The translations under genes were made by a program, and so were the position numbers. A stretch of 64,000 nt of DNA from Leptospira meyeri (lineage in GTDB: Bacteria; Spirochaetota; Leptospiria; Leptospirales; Leptospiraceae). This document shows, piece by piece, positions 62,585-64,000 of this stretch. Where the stretch lies: NCBI RefSeq assembly GCF_004368965.1, contig NZ_SORO01000001.1, forward strand, positions 2,946,001 to 3,010,000, written 5' to 3'. Below the pieces are notes generated by a model. That model was not told where the DNA came from. It saw nothing but the letters and a program-made list of their open reading frames with translations, and made no database searches. How positions within the stretch are numbered: the stretch's first letter is position 1; each line of letters starts with the position of its first letter.

Positions 62585-63580
62585 CTATTCAAGGAGACTT
62601 TTGATTTCTTTATCATTTTCATTAGAAGCCAAATCTTTTGCAATTTGACCGAAGCGATTTTTTATATCTTTATTAGCGCCGTTTTTTAGAAGGAATTTGA
62701 TCATCGGAATGTTTTTTTTACCGACTGCCCAATGTAGGCAAGTTTCATTCTGGTCTGTCACATCATTGATATCCCACTTTTTCAGTGAATAAATATATTG
62801 AAAAAGTTCGAAATCGTTTCTTTTGGCCGCCAATAATAATGGTGTCCAACCAAAAATATCCTTCGAATCCAAACTTACTTTTTTAGAGATAAGATACTTC
62901 AGTATTTCAGTATTCGATTCTAGATAAAAAGCTTGTATGAGTAGGTTGGAATTATGAGTTACAATTCCGTTTTGATCTGTTACTAGAAAGTCTTTGTTGA
63001 TTGCCCCTGTGTCGAATAATTCTTTCACTTTGAGTAAATCATTCTTTTTGATCGAGTTTAAAATGAGTATCTCGGGAGCTGAGTCTCCACTAAAAGTAAT
63101 ATCCCTGATTTCTATATGAGGTTGTTTATTTTTTATTGTATAGGATACGGAGTACACATAGTAATTATCCCGAATAAAATCTTTTGAAAATGTTTGAACT
63201 AGCGTTTTGGAATTAGTTTTTACTGATGTGGTGCTATTTGATTTGTCAACAAGTGCAACTGAGTTTGAGTTTGAACGTACTGATCCATTTGTGTTAATGT
63301 TTACATTGAAAGTCCCCTTGATTCTAGAAAATACAAACGAAAGAACCGATTCATTTGAATCAAGTTTATCAAAGCATCCTTGGAAATAAACGCCAAACCT
63401 CTCCACAGAAAAATCAGGATTTATGACATTGCCGTCTTTTACTTTGCAATTTTCGCCAACCTTAGCTTGTTCGATGATCAGGGGTTTGCTCGTGCTTGCA
63501 CAGTTTAAGATAAAAAATAAAATGAGCGTGAATTTATACATTTGCAAAAAAATAAAAGGGATACCATCATTCACAATCAT
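62585..63580 (-). CDS. Ankyrin-repeat lipoprotein
   Basis: 331 residues, ATG at 63580 with AAGGA upstream; the ATG at 63541 is an alternative. Lipobox LILFFILNCAST. An N-terminal beta-rich domain (~30-170, FSVERFGVYFQGCFDKLDS) is followed by at least four ankyrin repeats (~185-330): KNDLLKVKELFDTGAI, STEILKYLISKKVSLDSK, GWTPLLLAAKRNDFEL, and NETCLHWAVGKKNIPMIKFLL, then FGQIAKDLAS. Ankyrin repeats in a leptospiral surface lipoprotein may bind host or environmental proteins. Function unknown. Confidence 0.85.
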   Translation of the reverse strand: MIVNDGIPFIFLQMYKFTLILFFILNCASTSKPLIIEQAKVGENCKVKDGNVINPDFSVERFGVYFQGCFDKLDSNESVLSFVFSRIKGTFNVNINTNGSVRSNSNSVALVDKSNSTTSVKTNSKTLVQTFSKDFIRDNYYVYSVSYTIKNKQPHIEIRDITFSGDSAPEILILNSIKKNDLLKVKELFDTGAINKDFLVTDQNGIVTHNSNLLIQAFYLESNTEILKYLISKKVSLDSKDIFGWTPLLLAAKRNDFELFQYIYSLKKWDINDVTDQNETCLHWAVGKKNIPMIKFLLKNGANKDIKNRFGQIAKDLASNENDKEIKSLLE

Positions 63581-63672
63581 TATTTAATTCCTTATTGCCC
63601 AATTGACGGAATTAGAGCGAATTTTATGTTTTGAGAATCAATTACGGCCGGAATTCACGAGAAAGCATATAA

Positions 63673-63692
63673 TATATGCAGTTTAACGTTCG
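63673..63692 (+). repeat. 20-base repeat, copy 2
   Basis: Identical to 61849-61868 and followed by further partial similarity (one base difference, then TAT and a GTAA stretch). Here it is not in a long frame, so it appears to be the relic of a second copy of the PEGA gene end. Confidence 0.75.
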
Positions 63693-63710
63693 GTATCAGA
63701 AAGTAAACTT

Positions 63711-63760
63711 TCCCCGCCCTGATCGAACTGGGTGGGGTAATCCACCCGCCACCCAATAAG
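63711..63760 (+). repeat. GC-rich intergenic repeat, copy D
   Basis: CCCCGCCC, spacer, GGGTGGGG, TAATCCACCCGCCACCCAAT. Closest to copy B. It lies 19 bases after the 20-base repeat. Confidence 0.75.
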
Positions 63761-64000
63761 GCCCTTCTATCACGAATACGCAAGGATTCCAACTAACAAT
63801 TGCTTTCCTCAAAAAAAACTTTAAACAAGTTCACCTTTTGCTAATATACCACCTATATAAAAGAAAATAGGGCTCTGCCAATCAAACAACGGTTCGATCT
63901 CTTTCGCCTACATCCCGTTAGTTCTTTTTTGCCGCCTATCACACATTAGTTGCCAAACCCACCTCCATACACTCACTGCCAAGATTATGTCTCATTACTT

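Larger units (their letters stand above)
63581..64000. other. Gene-free right edge with two repeats
   Basis: No convincing gene. It holds the exact repeat of the PEGA gene end (63673-63692) and intergenic repeat copy D (63711-63760). The rest is AT-rich with many stops in all frames; a gene could begin beyond the edge. Confidence 0.5.

Noticed and set aside
63870..63930. tRNA-like GGTTCGATCTC segment near the right edge
   Set aside because: It resembles a T-arm in only a few bases; no acceptor stem, D-arm or anticodon arm can be folded around it.
1..64000. CRISPR arrays, insertion sequences and prophage genes
   Set aside because: No regularly spaced repeats, transposase, integrase or phage structural motif was found; the four GC-rich repeats are dispersed and not array-like.

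Overview
The window looks like chromosomal DNA of a Leptospira species, most likely from the saprophytic or environmental side of the genus. It is AT-rich. It is crowded with lipoproteins that have relaxed spirochaete-type lipoboxes (L-x-x-C), and it shows the usual leptospiral load of one- and two-domain signalling proteins (GAF, PAS, GGDEF, class III cyclase, HDOD). It also carries a spirochaete-type SecA, a DUF115 protein and an OmpL-like porin. The genus is inferred from gene content and style; the species cannot be named from the sequence alone. I see no phage, insertion sequence, CRISPR array, rRNA or tRNA.

Layout. 1-4.2 kb: a glycosyltransferase cut by the left edge, a secreted protein, the wreck of a rhomboid-type gene and a sodium/solute symporter. 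4.2-13.4 kb: an LLM flavin oxidoreductase/aldo-keto reductase pair, a tandem GAF protein, DUF4180, an ArsR/SRPBCC pair behind a clear palindromic operator, a class III cyclase, an SDR, a lipoprotein hydrolase and an acyl-CoA dehydrogenase. 13.4-14.0 kb: gene-free, holding a terminator and two GC-rich palindromic repeats. 14.0-16.2 kb: a three-lipoprotein operon (YHYH protein, YwqK-like protein, SCO protein). 16.3-21.1 kb: a PAS protein, a membrane protein, a GAF-GGDEF protein and an Old Yellow Enzyme. 21.1-23.5 kb: an arsenic operon on the minus strand (arsR, arsC, DUF6428, acr3). 23.6-35.2 kb: envelope and signalling genes, including a 1243-residue lipoprotein, an ABC ATPase, an HDOD protein and a DUF115 protein.

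35.3-39.4 kb: thioredoxin-like lipoprotein, glutamine amidotransferase and secA. 39.4-42.4 kb: two lipoproteins on the minus strand behind a well-conserved cobalamin riboswitch, with a lipoprotein di-heme peroxidase gene ending just upstream of it. This is the most interesting locus in the window. 42.5-51.8 kb: a chemoreceptor, small lipoproteins, an OmpL-type porin, a CCA/poly(A) polymerase, a Fur-family regulator, RNase HI, an rRNA-methyltransferase-like protein and a MotA-like protein. 51.8-64 kb: a membrane-TPR protein, a BcsA-like glycosyltransferase, then a long plus-strand run. That run holds a small Cys protein, an RnfC-like Fe-S protein, a polytopic protein, a PtsN-like EIIA, two Dpp-type permeases, a PEGA protein and a GNAT. 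An ankyrin lipoprotein follows on the minus strand.

Recurring structure. Many neighbours overlap by 4 bases (ATGA or TTGA), pointing to translational coupling. Three convergent pairs share one TTAA as both stop codons. A GC-rich intergenic repeat of about 50 bp occurs four times. Non-ATG starts are common, so several N-termini were reassigned here from lipoboxes, ribosome binding sites and overlaps.
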